Both the position numbers and the translations under genes were made by a program. A DNA stretch of 64,000 nt from contig NZ_JAIFZM010000019.1 of assembly GCF_022095695.1 (NCBI RefSeq), positions 1 to 64,000 on the forward strand. Reading direction: 5' to 3'. The DNA comes from Oceanobacillus jordanicus. Its GTDB lineage: Bacteria; Bacillota; Bacilli; Bacillales; Amphibacillaceae. Below the pieces are notes generated by a model, which saw only the letters and a program-made list of their open reading frames with translations, was not told the DNA's origin and did not search any database. Below, piece by piece: positions 1 to 10,398 of this stretch (the first letter of the stretch is position 1; every line of letters begins with the position of its first letter).

Positions 1-22
1 AAGATTCGGTTTAAAACCGAGG

Positions 23-138
23 TCTGGTAGCAATAGCGGAGAGGTCACACCTGTTCTCATGCCGAACACAGAAGTTAAGTTCTCCAGCGCCGATGGTAGT
101 TGGGGCTTTGCCCCTGCAAGAGTAGGACGCCGCCAGGC
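23..138 (+). rRNA. rrf: 5S ribosomal RNA
   Basis: About 116 nt that match the Bacillus 5S rRNA pattern, including the GAGGTCACACC, CCGAACACAGAAGTTAAG and GATGGTAGT blocks and a 3' strand GCCAGGC that pairs with the 5' end. It is the last gene of an rRNA operon whose 16S and 23S genes lie upstream of the window. A 15-nt self-complementary stretch at 6-20 just before it may be part of the 23S-5S processing region. An rRNA operon just upstream of ctsR is also seen in B. subtilis. Confidence 0.97.
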
Positions 139-144
139 GAATGG

Positions 145-184
145 AAATGCTAAGTTCACATTTATTGTGTCTTAGCATTTTTTT
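145..184 (+). terminator. rRNA operon terminator
   Basis: AAATGCTAAG (145-154) pairs perfectly with CTTAGCATTT (171-180) and the hairpin runs into seven T residues. It ends transcription of the rRNA operon. Confidence 0.9.
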
Positions 185-190
185 GTATAT

Positions 191-199
191 TGTTATAAT
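191..199 (+). promoter_or_regulatory. extended -10 promoter for mgtC-like gene
   Basis: TGTTATAAT contains a TG dinucleotide one base before a perfect TATAAT, the extended -10 pattern of sigma-A promoters. The position where a -35 box would sit is taken by the rRNA terminator and has no good match. About 110 nt separate it from the downstream start codon. Confidence 0.5.
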
Positions 200-308
200 G
201 TTAGGGGGAACGCAAGAGTTTCTCTCTACTAATTAAGGAAAGATCATCATATTATAAAAGAGAAGACATTGTGGGGAGGTGTGAACACTGGAATCATTTA
301 TTGAAGGA

Positions 309-983
309 ATGCTTGGGGAAGACTTCCTCCTTATTATGGCCCGTATACTGTTTGCGCTACTGTTGTCGGGATTAATTGGATTTGAAAGAGAAATTAAAAA
401 TCACTCAGCTGGTTTTCGGACACACATTCTAGTAGGCGTTGGAGCATGTTTGATGATGCTACTATCTTTGTATGGATTTGATGTGTTTATGGAAACACAT
501 GAGAATGTACAATTTGATCCAGCGCGTATTCCCTCATATGTTATTAGTGGTATTGGATTTTTGGGTGCCGGTACGATCATAGTATATGGAGGTACAATAA
601 GAGGATTAACTACTGCTGCCTCTATCTGGACAGTGGCAGGTATTGGCCTAGTCGTTGGCGCTGGCATGTATGCAGCTGCCCTTTTTACAACCATTGTTAT
701 TTTGTTAAGTTTAATCTTCCTTAATAACTTTGAAAAGCTCTTTAGAAAAGGGAGTACTTCCAACCTAATTCAAATTGTTGCACTACCCGATATTAAGGTG
801 AATGATGTGGTATCCGCTTTTGAGAAGTTTAATTTGTCCATTAAGAATGTAGAAATTATTAAAGCAGAGCATGGTATACGGAACATCTTTATAAAAATTG
901 ATAGAAATGATCAGTTAAATAGAATTCACTTTTTTGAAGAGCTCTCTCGTATTGAGCATATAAAGAACATATCTGAAATTTGA
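309..983 (+). CDS. MgtC/SapB family membrane protein
   Basis: The 224-residue protein has the MgtC N-terminal membrane domain of four to five hydrophobic segments. It carries the family motifs GLIGFEREIKNHSAGFRTHILV (residues about 21-42) and SGIGFLGAGTII followed by RGLTTAASIW. The C-terminal 80 residues are soluble and ACT-like. MgtC proteins are linked to Mg2+-limited growth and to inhibition of F-type ATPase in other bacteria; the role here is inferred. The ATG at 309 has only AAGGA touching it. A much better ribosome-binding site (GGGGAGGTG, 273-281) is properly spaced for an in-frame CTG at 288, so the true start may lie seven codons upstream. The gene stands alone between two terminators. 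Confidence 0.85.
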   Translation: MLGEDFLLIMARILFALLLSGLIGFEREIKNHSAGFRTHILVGVGACLMMLLSLYGFDVFMETHENVQFDPARIPSYVISGIGFLGAGTIIVYGGTIRGLTTAASIWTVAGIGLVVGAGMYAAALFTTIVILLSLIFLNNFEKLFRKGSTSNLIQIVALPDIKVNDVVSAFEKFNLSIKNVEIIKAEHGIRNIFIKIDRNDQLNRIHFFEELSRIEHIKNISEI

Positions 984-1003
984 AATCGAATAAACCAACA
1001 AAG

Positions 1004-1038
1004 AATCTTACAGTTTTATTTAGCTGTGAGATTTTTTG
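1004..1038 (+). terminator. terminator after mgtC-like gene
   Basis: AATCTTACAG (1004-1013) pairs with CTGTGAGATT (1024-1033) through ten base pairs with one wobble, then a run of T. Confidence 0.85.
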
Positions 1039-1108
1039 TAGGCTATAAGAGAAATCAGAGGTTTCGCCCTTGTGGTTTTTGTCTAAGATAAATAGGGAAA
1101 ACAATTAT

Positions 1109-1136
1109 TTGCATCTCTTGTGATTTGTCGTATAAT
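1109..1136 (+). promoter_or_regulatory. sigma-A promoter of the ctsR operon
   Basis: TTGCAT (1109-1114), a 16-bp spacer and a perfect TATAAT (1131-1136). The CtsR operator begins 8 bp after the -10 box, so bound repressor would cover the transcription start. Confidence 0.75.
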
Positions 1137-1144
1137 AAGAATAT

Positions 1145-1167
1145 AGTCAAAGATAGTCAAAGTCAAA
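1145..1167 (+). promoter_or_regulatory. CtsR operator
   Basis: Two AGTCAAA heptads (1145-1151 and 1155-1161) are separated by GAT, an exact match to the known CtsR box RGTCAAA-NAN-RGTCAAA. A third AGTCAAA (1161-1167) overlaps the second by one base. The site lies between the promoter and the ctsR start, the usual arrangement for autorepression of class III heat-shock genes. Confidence 0.9.
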
Positions 1168-1195
1168 AGCCTTTGTTGAAAAGGAGGTGCATAGT

Positions 1196-1663
1196 ATGAG
1201 CAATATTTCCGACATCATTGAAAATTACTTAAAACAAATTCTTCAAGACAGAGGGAAAAATGCAATTGAAATAAAACGAAGTGAAATTGCCGATCAATTT
1301 CAATGTGTGCCCTCACAAATAAATTATGTTATTAAAACAAGATTTACTGTGGAAAAAGGGTATATAGTAGAGAGTAAACGGGGCGGCGGAGGATATATTC
1401 GAATCATGCGTGTTATTCATCAAGACAATTCCGAACTTATCGATGAAATTATAAACATGATTAATCCAACGGTAACGCAGCAGGCAGCAATAGATGTTCT
1501 CGATCGATTACTCGATGAACAGCTTATTACAACACGTGAAGCGAAGATCATGCTAAGTGCCATAGGAAGGAATACGTTAGCGTTTCAACTTCCTTTGCGA
1601 GATGAAGTGCGCGCAAGGGTCTTAACGGCCATGCTGTCTACATTGAAATACTTAAATAAGTAA
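1196..1663 (+). CDS. ctsR: class III heat-shock repressor CtsR
   Basis: A 155-residue protein, the same size as B. subtilis CtsR (154). It has the N-terminal winged helix with the glycine-rich wing KRGGGGYIRIMR (about residues 62-73) that contacts the heptad operator, and a C-terminal four-helix domain. The start is the ATG at 1196, eight bases after AAGGAGG; an in-frame GTG at 1187 lies inside the ribosome-binding site and is unlikely. CtsR represses clp genes and is released by heat or by McsA/McsB. It is the first gene of ctsR-mcsA-mcsB-clpC and is preceded by its own operator. Confidence 0.97.
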   Translation: MSNISDIIENYLKQILQDRGKNAIEIKRSEIADQFQCVPSQINYVIKTRFTVEKGYIVESKRGGGGYIRIMRVIHQDNSELIDEIINMINPTVTQQAAIDVLDRLLDEQLITTREAKIMLSAIGRNTLAFQLPLRDEVRARVLTAMLSTLKYLNK

Positions 1664-1675
1664 GGGGGGTTTTTC

Positions 1676-2224
1676 ATGGAATGTCAGGAATGCCATGAGC
1701 GTCCTGCTACACTGCACTTTACACAATACGTTAACGGACAAAAAAGTGAAGTTCATGTTTGTGAGGTTTGTGCAAAGGAAAAGGGATATATGAACTATCC
1801 TGAAGAAGGATATTCGTTGCATAACTTACTTTCAGGCTTAATGAATTTTGACACCTCTACGATTAAGGGACCACAGCAAAATACTTTTCAGCAGGTACAA
1901 GAATTACAGTGCCCAAAATGTGAAATGACATTTTCTGAATTCAAACAGGTGGGGAAATTCGGTTGCGCTGTATGCTATGACACGTTTTCCAGTCGCCTGG
2001 ACCCTATATTCCGTCGTGTTCATGCAGGGAATACGAAGCATCAAGGTAAGATCCCCAAACGCCAAGGTGGAGACCTGCATAATAAGAAATTAATGGAAGA
2101 TTACAAGTCCAAATTAAAAAGACTGATTGAAGATGAAGCCTTTGAAGAAGCTGCAGAAGTAAGAGATAAAATAAAGGCGTTGGAAAATAATACACAGGAT
2201 CCGGAAGAGGGTGATCCTTCATGA
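1676..2224 (+). CDS. mcsA: McsA, zinc-finger activator of arginine kinase McsB
   Basis: The 182-residue protein has two paired zinc-finger regions in the N-terminal two thirds (CxxC at residues 3-6 and CEVC near 29-32; CPKC near 80 and CAVC near 98). A C-terminal UVR motif, [21 protein letters not shown], matches the McsB-interaction helix pair. McsA binds and activates McsB and modulates CtsR. Its stop codon overlaps the mcsB start in an ATGA junction, suggesting translational coupling. B. subtilis McsA has 185 residues. Confidence 0.96.
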   Translation: MECQECHERPATLHFTQYVNGQKSEVHVCEVCAKEKGYMNYPEEGYSLHNLLSGLMNFDTSTIKGPQQNTFQQVQELQCPKCEMTFSEFKQVGKFGCAVCYDTFSSRLDPIFRRVHAGNTKHQGKIPKRQGGDLHNKKLMEDYKSKLKRLIEDEAFEEAAEVRDKIKALENNTQDPEEGDPS

Positions 2225-3285
2225 CACTACAAAATTTTATGAATGAAGCAATTAGTCCTTGGATGCGTGAGGAAGGGCCTGACAGTGACATTGTATTAAG
2301 TAGCCGTATACGTCTGGCGCGGAATTTTGCGAATGTGTCCTATCCAATTATTGCAGACAAGGATAAATTGGAAGAGATACGTGATTTCTTTCGTGACAAT
2401 TATGAGAATCAATCATTTGAGGAATATAAGGATTTTGCTTTTGTGGCGATAAGTGATTTATCCCCTGTTGAGAAACGAGTACTGGTGGAGAAGCATTTAA
2501 TCAGCCCCCATCTTGCGGAAAACGCAGAAATCGCTGCAGCTTTAATTTCTGAAAATGAACAGGTTTCCCTAATGGTCAATGAAGAGGACCATATTCGTAT
2601 CCAGTTGTACCTCCCAGGTTTCCAACTGGAAAATGCATTGCAGAAAGCTTTTACATTTGATGATTTCCTTGAAGAAAAAGTCAATTATGCTTTTGATGAA
2701 ACGAGAGGTTACTTAACAAGCTGCCCGACAAATGTCGGCACTGGCATGCGTGCTTCTGTTATGATGCATCTGCCCGCTCTGGCAATGACCAAGCAAATTA
2801 ATAGGATGATTCCAGCAATTAACCAGCTCGGCCTTGTGGTTAGAGGAATCTATGGTGAGGGCAGTGAAGCAATAGGGAGCATCTTCCAAATATCTAATCA
2901 AATTACACTTGGTAAGACAGAGGAAGACATTGTCGAGGACCTACAGAGTGTAGTAAAGCAGCTAATTGATCATGAGAGAAAAGCACGCAGTCGAATTATG
3001 GAGCAATCAAGAACCTCATTGGAGGATCGAATTTTCCGTTCATATGGAGTCTTGGAATACAGCAGAGTCATCGAATCAAAAGAGGCAGCTGTTTGTCTCT
3101 CCAATGTACGACTTGGTATTGATTTAGGATTCATTGAAAACGTATCACGGAATATATTAAATGAACTAATGATTTTAACTCAACCAGGGTTTCTTCAACA
3201 ATATGCGAAGCGTACACTTACCGCCAATGAACGGGATATACTTCGCGCTTCATTGATCCGGGAAAGACTGCAATTGGAAAAATAG
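2221..3285 (+). CDS. mcsB: McsB, protein arginine kinase
   Basis: This 354-residue protein belongs to the ATP:guanido phosphotransferase family but acts on arginine side chains of proteins. The nucleotide-binding [10 protein letters not shown] is near residue 27 and the conserved catalytic-loop Cys168 lies in [14 protein letters not shown]. Phosphoarginine marks proteins, including CtsR, for degradation by ClpCP. It overlaps mcsA by 4 nt and is followed by clpC after 16 nt, so adaptor and unfoldase are co-expressed. The usual length is about 350-363 residues. Confidence 0.97.
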   Translation: MTLQNFMNEAISPWMREEGPDSDIVLSSRIRLARNFANVSYPIIADKDKLEEIRDFFRDNYENQSFEEYKDFAFVAISDLSPVEKRVLVEKHLISPHLAENAEIAAALISENEQVSLMVNEEDHIRIQLYLPGFQLENALQKAFTFDDFLEEKVNYAFDETRGYLTSCPTNVGTGMRASVMMHLPALAMTKQINRMIPAINQLGLVVRGIYGEGSEAIGSIFQISNQITLGKTEEDIVEDLQSVVKQLIDHERKARSRIMEQSRTSLEDRIFRSYGVLEYSRVIESKEAAVCLSNVRLGIDLGFIENVSRNILNELMILTQPGFLQQYAKRTLTANERDILRASLIRERLQLEK

Positions 3286-3301
3286 TTAGGAGGAATACAA
3301 T

Positions 3302-5728
3302 ATGATGTTTGGACGATTTACAGAGAGAGCACAAAAAGTGCTTGCCTTGTCACAAGAAGAAGCGGTCCGTCTCGGGCACAATAATATTGGAACAGAGCAC
3401 ATCTTACTAGGACTGGTTCGTGAAGGTGAAGGCATCGCTGCGAAAGCATTGCAGTCCCTCGGATTGGAAGTAGCAAAAATTCAAGAAGAAGTAGAAAAAC
3501 TAATTGGTGTGGGCAAACAACCAATGCAATCTATTCACTATACCCCACGAGCAAAAAAGGTGGTAGAGCTGTCACAGGATGAGGCAAGAAAGCTAGGACA
3601 TTCCTATGTAGGAACAGAGCATATCCTTCTTGGTCTTATTCGTGAAGGTGAAGGGGTAGCAGCCCGAGTGCTTAATAATCTAGGTGTGAGCCTTAATAAA
3701 GCGAGACAACAGGTGCTTCAATTACTTGGAAGCAATGAATCGCAAGCAGGTCGCCAGGGCCGTGGGCAGCAGTCTAGTGCCAATACACCGACATTAGATT
3801 CACTAGCAAGAGATTTAACGGTAAGTGCGAAAGAAGGGAAAATAGACCCTGTTATCGGCCGTAGTAAAGAAATTGAACGTGTCATTCAAGTGCTTAGCCG
3901 TCGTACAAAAAATAACCCTGTTCTTATTGGTGAACCAGGTGTCGGGAAGACAGCTGTTGCAGAAGGTTTAGCACAGCAAATTATTGACAATGAGGTACCA
4001 GAAACATTACGTGATAAACGCGTTATGACCCTAGATATGGGTACAGTTGTTGCAGGTACAAAGTATCGTGGTGAGTTTGAGGATCGCCTTAAAAAGGTGA
4101 TGGAAGAAATTCGCCAGGCGAACAATATTATACTGTTCATCGATGAATTGCACACCCTAATTGGTGCTGGTGGTGCAGAAGGTGCGATCGATGCCTCCAA
4201 TATTCTGAAACCATCCCTAGCACGTGGTGAACTGCAATGCATTGGTGCCACCACGATGGATGAGTATCGTAAATACATTGAAAAAGACGCAGCGCTTGAG
4301 CGTCGTTTCCAACCAATCCAAGTGGATGAACCAACATTAGATGAGACGATTCAAATTTTGAGTGGCTTGCGTGATAGATATGAAGCACATCACAGGGTAA
4401 CAATAACGGACGAAGCGATTGAGGCAGCAGCAAATCTTTCTGACCGTTATATTACGGATCGCTTTTTACCTGATAAAGCAATTGATTTAATTGATGAAGC
4501 TGGTTCTAAGGTACGCTTGCGTTCTTACACCGTGCCACCAAATTTAAAAGATCTTGAACAAAAGCTAGAAGAAGTACGTAAAGAAAAAGACGCAGCTGTT
4601 CAAAGCCAGGAATTTGAAAAGGCAGCTTCTTTACGAGATTCTGAGCAACGCCTACGGGAAGAGCTAGATGAAACGAAAAATCAATGGAAAGAAAAGCAGG
4701 GACAAACAGATTCTGAAGTAACAGTAGAGGACATTGCTAGCGTTGTTTCCATCTGGACTGGAGTACCTGTGTCCAGATTAACGAAGGACGAGACTGACCG
4801 TCTGTTAAACATGGAGGACACCTTACACAAACGCGTGATTGGTCAAGAAGAGGCAGTAAATGCAATCTCCAAGGCGATTCGCAGAGCGCGTGCTGGATTG
4901 AAAGATCCGAAGCGACCAATTGGATCCTTTATCTTCTTAGGACCAACAGGGGTTGGGAAAACGGAGCTTGCTCGTGCGCTTGCTGAGACCATGTTTGCCG
5001 ATGAGGATGCTATGATCCGAATTGATATGTCTGAGTACATGGAGAAGCATTCCACCTCAAGGCTTGTTGGGTCACCTCCAGGTTATGTGGGATATGATGA
5101 AGGTGGACAGCTAACAGAAAAAGTCCGTAGAAAACCTTACTCTGTTGTCCTGCTTGATGAAGTGGAAAAAGCACATCCAGAAGTATTTAACATTCTATTA
5201 CAAGTCCTTGAAGATGGAAGGTTAACCGATTCTAAAGGACGTTTAGTAGATTTCCGTAATACCGTGCTCATTATGACATCCAATGTGGGAGCAAGTGAGC
5301 TGAAACGGAGTAAGAACCTTGGTTTTACCCTTGGCGAAGAAGGCCAGGACTACAAAGATATGAAGGCTAAAGTAACAGAGGAAATGAAGAAAGCCTTCCG
5401 TCCGGAATTTCTTAACCGTATTGATGAAATGATTGTCTTCCATTCTCTTGAGAAGAAGCATATGAAAGATATTGTTACTTTAATGGTCAACCAATTACAA
5501 AGTAGACTAAAAGAACAGGATATCAATTTCTCCCTTACTGATAAGGCAGTAGAAAAAATTGCGAATGAAGGTTTTGATCCAGAATACGGTGCCAGACCGC
5601 TAAGACGTTCCATTCAAAAAAATATAGAAGACCTTTTATCAGAGGAATTATTAAAGGGCACCATAGAAAAAGGTCAAAAAATAAAAATAGGGCTGAACAG
5701 TAAAGGGGAATACACCTTACTGCCATAA
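3302..5728 (+). CDS. clpC: ClpC, AAA+ unfoldase of the ClpCP protease
   Basis: The 808-residue HSP100 protein contains two Clp_N repeats (about residues 1-140). The first AAA+ module has Walker [10 protein letters not shown] and Walker [17 protein letters not shown]-type middle domain lies near 415-470. The second AAA+ module has GPTGVGKTE and [13 protein letters not shown]. An LGF tripeptide in the second module (SKNLGFTLG) matches the ClpP-docking loop. ClpC unfolds phosphoarginine-tagged and adaptor-delivered substrates for ClpP. TAGGAGG (3287-3293) precedes the ATG. It is the last gene of the CtsR-controlled operon and ends before a strong terminator. Confidence 0.98.
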   Translation: MMFGRFTERAQKVLALSQEEAVRLGHNNIGTEHILLGLVREGEGIAAKALQSLGLEVAKIQEEVEKLIGVGKQPMQSIHYTPRAKKVVELSQDEARKLGHSYVGTEHILLGLIREGEGVAARVLNNLGVSLNKARQQVLQLLGSNESQAGRQGRGQQSSANTPTLDSLARDLTVSAKEGKIDPVIGRSKEIERVIQVLSRRTKNNPVLIGEPGVGKTAVAEGLAQQIIDNEVPETLRDKRVMTLDMGTVVAGTKYRGEFEDRLKKVMEEIRQANNIILFIDELHTLIGAGGAEGAIDASNILKPSLARGELQCIGATTMDEYRKYIEKDAALERRFQPIQVDEPTLDETIQILSGLRDRYEAHHRVTITDEAIEAAANLSDRYITDRFLPDKAIDLIDEAGSKVRLRSYTVPPNLKDLEQKLEEVRKEKDAAVQSQEFEKAASLRDSEQRLREELDETKNQWKEKQGQTDSEVTVEDIASVVSIWTGVPVSRLTKDETDRLLNMEDTLHKRVIGQEEAVNAISKAIRRARAGLKDPKRPIGSFIFLGPTGVGKTELARALAETMFADEDAMIRIDMSEYMEKHSTSRLVGSPPGYVGYDEGGQLTEKVRRKPYSVVLLDEVEKAHPEVFNILLQVLEDGRLTDSKGRLVDFRNTVLIMTSNVGASELKRSKNLGFTLGEEGQDYKDMKAKVTEEMKKAFRPEFLNRIDEMIVFHSLEKKHMKDIVTLMVNQLQSRLKEQDINFSLTDKAVEKIANEGFDPEYGARPLRRSIQKNIEDLLSEELLKGTIEKGQKIKIGLNSKGEYTLLP

Positions 5729-5787
5729 ACAGTTGTCATGAGACATGGTAAAAGCAGTTTGCTAACTTAGCATGGCCTATGGAAGGA

Positions 5788-5821
5788 GCTAGAAGATTAA
5801 CAAGAATCTTCTAGCTTTTTT
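5788..5821 (+). terminator. terminator of the ctsR-clpC operon
   Basis: GCTAGAAGATT (5788-5798) pairs perfectly with AATCTTCTAGC (5805-5815), followed by T residues. Confidence 0.93.
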
Positions 5822-6007
5822 CACAAGGCTTTTTTTAATCGGGATCCCATGCGCCACATAATTTGCGGGACTTAGTTAGTAGTTTTTCTTCCCAATCTAT
5901 AGCTAAATGTGGCATGAATATGGTAATTTTTAATTGAATTGATAGGAACCTGTAACTTTATATCGGCTCAAAACGTATATAATAGAAACAAAGAAGGGAA
6001 TAAAGAG

Positions 6008-7381
6008 ATGGCAAAGCGAAAAACAAAATTTGTATGTCAAGAATGTGGATATGAATCTGCCAGATGGATGGGCAAGTGCCCTGGCTGTAACAATTGGAAC
6101 ACACTTGTAGAAGAAATAGAAGCATCTGGCTCAGCAGGAAAGCATACATTCAATATAGGGTCCAAATCAGCAGGTAAGCCAGAAAAGATAACAGCAATTG
6201 AATCACAAAAAGAGCCAAGGATCACAACGGCCATGAAGGAATTTAACCGTGTGCTCGGTGGGGGTATTGTGCCAGGATCCCTTGTTCTAGTTGGTGGGGA
6301 CCCAGGTATTGGGAAATCAACCTTACTACTGCAAATTGCTTCCCAGCTTGCAGATAAACAATTAAACGTGCTTTATATCTCTGGAGAGGAATCTACACGT
6401 CAGACTAAGTTGCGTGCAGACCGACTCGGGGTAACATCAGACTTATTATATGTATTATCTGAGACAAATTTATTTGATATAGCAAAGCAGATTGAGGAAA
6501 TAAAGCCATCATTTGTCGTAGTAGACTCCATTCAAACGATATTTCGTGAAGAGATATCAAGTGCCCCAGGCAGTGTCTCACAGGTTAGGGAGTCTACAAG
6601 CGAATTAATGAAGCTAGCAAAATCCAATGGCATTCCGATCTTTATTGTCGGACATGTTACGAAAGAAGGGTCTATTGCCGGACCGCGACTTTTAGAGCAC
6701 ATGGTAGATGCCGTGCTGTACTTCGAAGGAGAACGACATCATAGCTATCGCATTTTACGTGGTGTGAAAAACAGGTTCGGTAGTACCAATGAAATGGGTA
6801 TTTTTGAAATGAAGGAAGAAGGACTTCGTGAAGTCATGAATCCTTCCGAAATATTTCTAGAGGAGCGGTCCCAGGGAGCAGCAGGTTCAACAGTCGTCGC
6901 TTCCATGGAAGGAACAAGACCAGTACTTGTGGAAATTCAGGCACTTATATCTCCTTCGAGTTTCGGAAATCCACGGCGTATGGCAACGGGCGTTGATAAC
7001 AATCGTGTCCCATTATTAATGGCAGTATTAGAAAAACGCGTCGGCCTTATGCTGCAAAACCAGGATGCTTATATAAAAGTTGCAGGCGGGGTTAAGCTTG
7101 ATGAACCTGCAATTGATCTAGCAATTGCGGTAAGCATAGCCTCAAGTTTTCGCGATCAGCCAACAAAAGGTGAAGATATATTTGTTGGGGAGGTCGGTTT
7201 AACAGGAGAGATTAGAAGAGTCTCCCGCATAGAGCAACGGGTACAGGAAGCGGCAAAACTGGGCTTTAAACGGGTTATTTGTCCTAAGAAAAACCTGGAT
7301 GGCTGGACTGCACCAAAAGGGATAGAAGTAATTGGTGTTGATACGGTACAAGAAGCGCTTAAGGTAGGGCTAGGTCAATAG
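6008..7381 (+). CDS. radA: RadA, DNA repair/branch-migration ATPase
   Basis: The 457-residue protein is equal in size to B. subtilis RadA. It starts with a C4 zinc finger (CQECG...CPGC), then a RecA-like ATPase with Walker [10 protein letters not shown]. The RadA-specific [13 protein letters not shown] motif follows, and a C-terminal Lon-protease-like domain closes the protein. RadA (Sms) promotes branch migration and D-loop extension in recombination. The ATG at 6008 follows GAAGGG; a longer frame reaching back to 5939 adds no conserved residues. A TATAAT at 5978-5983 may be the -10 of its promoter, but no good -35 was found. In B. subtilis disA follows radA; here it does not. Confidence 0.97.
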   Translation: MAKRKTKFVCQECGYESARWMGKCPGCNNWNTLVEEIEASGSAGKHTFNIGSKSAGKPEKITAIESQKEPRITTAMKEFNRVLGGGIVPGSLVLVGGDPGIGKSTLLLQIASQLADKQLNVLYISGEESTRQTKLRADRLGVTSDLLYVLSETNLFDIAKQIEEIKPSFVVVDSIQTIFREEISSAPGSVSQVRESTSELMKLAKSNGIPIFIVGHVTKEGSIAGPRLLEHMVDAVLYFEGERHHSYRILRGVKNRFGSTNEMGIFEMKEEGLREVMNPSEIFLEERSQGAAGSTVVASMEGTRPVLVEIQALISPSSFGNPRRMATGVDNNRVPLLMAVLEKRVGLMLQNQDAYIKVAGGVKLDEPAIDLAIAVSIASSFRDQPTKGEDIFVGEVGLTGEIRRVSRIEQRVQEAAKLGFKRVICPKKNLDGWTAPKGIEVIGVDTVQEALKVGLGQ

Positions 7382-7459
7382 ATTACCATTAAAATGGAAA
7401 ACTAGTAAAAAAGGTTTGAAATAGAATTAGGAGTATGGTACCATTATACGTTTAACAAA

Positions 7460-7488
7460 TTGATTATCACAAAAAAATATGCTATGAT
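7460..7488 (+). promoter_or_regulatory. promoter of yacL
   Basis: TTGATT (7460-7465), a 17-bp spacer and TATGAT (7483-7488), with a TG in the extended -10 position. It lies in the 270-bp gap between radA and yacL, which otherwise holds no gene. Confidence 0.6.
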
Positions 7489-7651
7489 AACTGCCATAAA
7501 CTGTATTTGCTTAATTACTAGATGCTTCTTAGACTGAGACTTTCTAACGCAGTGTACCGGTGTTCGGCAATAATTGGTAGTAAGCTTTTTTTCTTATATA
7601 AGGGTTAGAATTAATGAAAAAGGTAATAATAAGGGTTAGGAGGTGACAGTG

Positions 7652-8749
7652 GTGCTCAAAAGAATTGTTCATTTGTTTTTTATTGTATTGGGTGGAACCA
7701 TTGGATATTTGTATATACCAGTAATTATAAATTTATTAGATTTTACGGATGCTAGTTGGGTAGCATCACCCTATTTAGGGACGGTTATAGGAGCCATTAT
7801 TCTATTTTTCCTTTCCTACTGGTTGGGAGATTACATTGTCGGGTTTTTGAAATGGGTAGAAGAGTCTCTCATTAAATTGCCGGCAGGAGATTTGTTCTTT
7901 GGAAGTGTTGGCTTAATCGTTGGGTTAGTGATCGCATACTTTATTAGTGCTCCGTTACAGGATATTAATATTGAAGTAGTCTCACAGGTTTTACCGCTAT
8001 TTATTATGATTCTTCTAGGCTACTTTGGATTCCAGGTTGGTTTTAGACGAAGAGAAGAGTTTGTTAATCTCATGAACATTAATAAAAGAGAACGTGATAA
8101 GCGGAAAACGCCTGATGAAGAACTGCTTGTTAACAATCATCCAAAACCTAAAATTCTGGATACAAGTGTCATTATTGATGGACGTGTTGCTGACATATGT
8201 CAGACGAAGTTTTTGGAAGGTACAATTGTTATTCCGCAGTTTGTGCTTGGTGAGCTTCAACATATAGCTGATTCCTCGGATGTTTTAAAACGCAATAGAG
8301 GACGACGTGGCTTGGATGTACTGAATCGTATTCAAAAAGAGCTTCCTGTAGAGGTGCAAATTTATGAGGGAGACTTCGAAGAAATACAAGAAGTAGACAG
8401 TAAGCTGATTAAGCTTGCTAAGGTGATGGATGGTATTGTCGTAACAAATGATTTTAATTTGAATAAAGTTTGCGATCTGCAGAGCGTTGCCGTTCTGAAT
8501 ATCAATGACCTTGCCAATGCCGTAAAGCCGGTTGTTCTACCTGGTGAAGAATTAGTAGTACAAGTGATTAAGGATGGTAAAGAACATAATCAAGGGGTTG
8601 CTTACCTTGATGATGGGACGATGATTGTAGTAGAAGAGGGCAGGGATTATATCGGAAAAACGATAGAAGTGCTAATAACAAGTGTCCTGCAGACATCAGC
8701 CGGTCGCATGATCTTCGCGAAACCAAAATTACTTGAAAAAGCTTTATAA
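7652..8749 (+). CDS. yacL: YacL, membrane PIN/TRAM-domain protein
   Basis: The 365-residue protein has about four N-terminal membrane segments (residues 5-125). A PIN nuclease-like domain opens with ILDTSVIIDGRVADIC (about 168), which carries the first acidic residue. A TRAM RNA-binding domain lies near 285-355. The B. subtilis orthologue has 366 residues and unknown function; a membrane-tethered ribonuclease is a reasonable inference. The GTG at 7652, eight bases after AGGAGG, gives MLKRIVHLFF, which fits the family; in-frame GTGs at 7643 and 7649 are alternatives. Confidence 0.9.
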   Translation: MLKRIVHLFFIVLGGTIGYLYIPVIINLLDFTDASWVASPYLGTVIGAIILFFLSYWLGDYIVGFLKWVEESLIKLPAGDLFFGSVGLIVGLVIAYFISAPLQDINIEVVSQVLPLFIMILLGYFGFQVGFRRREEFVNLMNINKRERDKRKTPDEELLVNNHPKPKILDTSVIIDGRVADICQTKFLEGTIVIPQFVLGELQHIADSSDVLKRNRGRRGLDVLNRIQKELPVEVQIYEGDFEEIQEVDSKLIKLAKVMDGIVVTNDFNLNKVCDLQSVAVLNINDLANAVKPVVLPGEELVVQVIKDGKEHNQGVAYLDDGTMIVVEEGRDYIGKTIEVLITSVLQTSAGRMIFAKPKLLEKAL

Positions 8750-8767
8750 AAAGGGTATAACTAGTAA

Positions 8768-8796
8768 AGTGATAACAGAAATTGTTATCACTTTTT
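8768..8796 (+). terminator. terminator after yacL
   Basis: AGTGATAACA (8768-8777) pairs perfectly with TGTTATCACT (8783-8792), then TTTTT. Confidence 0.9.
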
Positions 8797-8925
8797 GATA
8801 TACTTAAGAAAAGTGTTTAAAAGTTATGGGATTGGAAGAAACTTGATCTTACCAATACAGCCATTTAGTAGCTTTTAATTAATACGATAACATACACACT
8901 AAAAAGGAATAATTAGGGGGCACTT

Positions 8926-10398
8926 ATGATGACAAATCAAGTTCGTGTTCGATATGCACCAAGTCCAACTGGCCATTTGCATATTGGAAATGCGCGTACC
9001 GCATTATTTAACTATCTATATGCCAAACACTTTGATGGGAAGTTTATTATTAGAATTGAAGATACAGATGATAAACGAAACGTAGTAGGTGGAGAAGAGA
9101 GTCAGCTTGAGTTTCTAAAATGGCTTGGCATTGAATGGGATGAGGGAGCGGATATTGGTGGAAACTATGGTCCATATCGCCAGACAGAGCGCCTTGACCT
9201 TTATAATAAATATGTGAAAGAGCTTCTTGAAAAAGATCTTGCCTACAAATGTTATATGACAGAAGATGAGCTCGAAGCAGAGCGTGAAGAACAACGGGCC
9301 AATGGGCAGGTTCCGAAATATGCCGGTAAACATAGCAACCTAACACCTGAGCAAATAGAGCAATTTGAAAAAGAGGGACGGAAGCCGAGCATTCGCATGC
9401 GCGTTCCAGCTGGGAAAACATACACTTTTAAGGATCTAGTTCGAGATAATATTACGTTTGAATCAGAAGACTTTGGTGACTGGGTTATCGTGAAGAAAAA
9501 CGGCATCCCTACGTATAATTTCGCAGTTGCGATTGATGATCACTTAATGGAAATTTCTCATGTGTTGCGCGGTGAAGAGCATATCTCTAACACACCTAAA
9601 CAGATGATGGTATATGACGCATTTGGTTGGGAGCCTCCAACATTTGGACATATGACTTTAATCTTGAATGAAGAGCGGAAAAAGCTTAGCAAACGGGACG
9701 AGCATATCCTGCAGTTTATTGAACAATACCGCAACCTGGGATACCTTCCAGAAGCATTGTTTAACTTTATTACATTGCTTGGATGGTCACCTGTTGGCGA
9801 AGAAGAAATATTTGATAAGCAAACATTGATTGAAATCTTTGATCCAGAGCGGTTATCTACTTCTGCGGCAATCTTTGATCGTCATAAACTGAAATGGATG
9901 AACAATGAATATATCAAAGCAATGGATCTTGATAAGGTAATCGACCTTGCGATGCCACAGCTAATTAAAGCGGGTAAACTCCCAGCGGATATGGATCAAC
10001 AGAAAAGGGAATGGGCTGAAGCTGTCATCTCTCTATATCGTGAACAATTACGTTTCGGTGCTGAAATTGTTGAGCTAACTGAGCTATTCTTCAATGAATC
10101 ACTGAATTATGATGAAGGTGCAATGGATGTTCTTCAAGAAGAGCAAGTACCGGAAGTATTACAGGTTTTTGCGGATAAGCTTATTCACTTGGATAGCTTT
10201 AACAAGGACGATATAAAAGCCCAAATTAAAGCGACCCAAAAGGAAACAGGCCATCGTGGTAAGAAGCTATTTATGCCAATACGAGTAGCTACTACTGGTC
10301 AGACACATGGTCCAGAGCTTCCAATGGCTATTGAACTGCTTGGCAAAGAGGTTATTTTGCAACGATTGGATAATGTTCTTAAACAATTAGGAGCGTAA
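8926..10398 (+). CDS. gltX: glutamyl-tRNA synthetase
   Basis: A 490-residue class I aminoacyl-tRNA synthetase. The HIGH-type signature [17 protein letters not shown] is at the N-terminus and the KMSKS-type loop is KKLSKRDEH near residue 255. The C-terminal half is the anticodon-binding helical cage. It charges tRNA-Glu and, in Bacilli, also tRNA-Gln as a step toward Gln-tRNA(Gln). AGGGGG precedes the tandem ATG ATG at 8926/8929. It stands where ispD-ispF-gltX would be in B. subtilis, but the isp genes are missing upstream. Confidence 0.98.
   Translation: MMTNQVRVRYAPSPTGHLHIGNARTALFNYLYAKHFDGKFIIRIEDTDDKRNVVGGEESQLEFLKWLGIEWDEGADIGGNYGPYRQTERLDLYNKYVKELLEKDLAYKCYMTEDELEAEREEQRANGQVPKYAGKHSNLTPEQIEQFEKEGRKPSIRMRVPAGKTYTFKDLVRDNITFESEDFGDWVIVKKNGIPTYNFAVAIDDHLMEISHVLRGEEHISNTPKQMMVYDAFGWEPPTFGHMTLILNEERKKLSKRDEHILQFIEQYRNLGYLPEALFNFITLLGWSPVGEEEIFDKQTLIEIFDPERLSTSAAIFDRHKLKWMNNEYIKAMDLDKVIDLAMPQLIKAGKLPADMDQQKREWAEAVISLYREQLRFGAEIVELTELFFNESLNYDEGAMDVLQEEQVPEVLQVFADKLIHLDSFNKDDIKAQIKATQKETGHRGKKLFMPIRVATTGQTHGPELPMAIELLGKEVILQRLDNVLKQLGA

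Noticed and set aside
401-763. 120-residue gene on the minus strand
   Set aside because: It is antisense to the conserved MgtC-like gene, has no ribosome-binding site and resembles no protein family.
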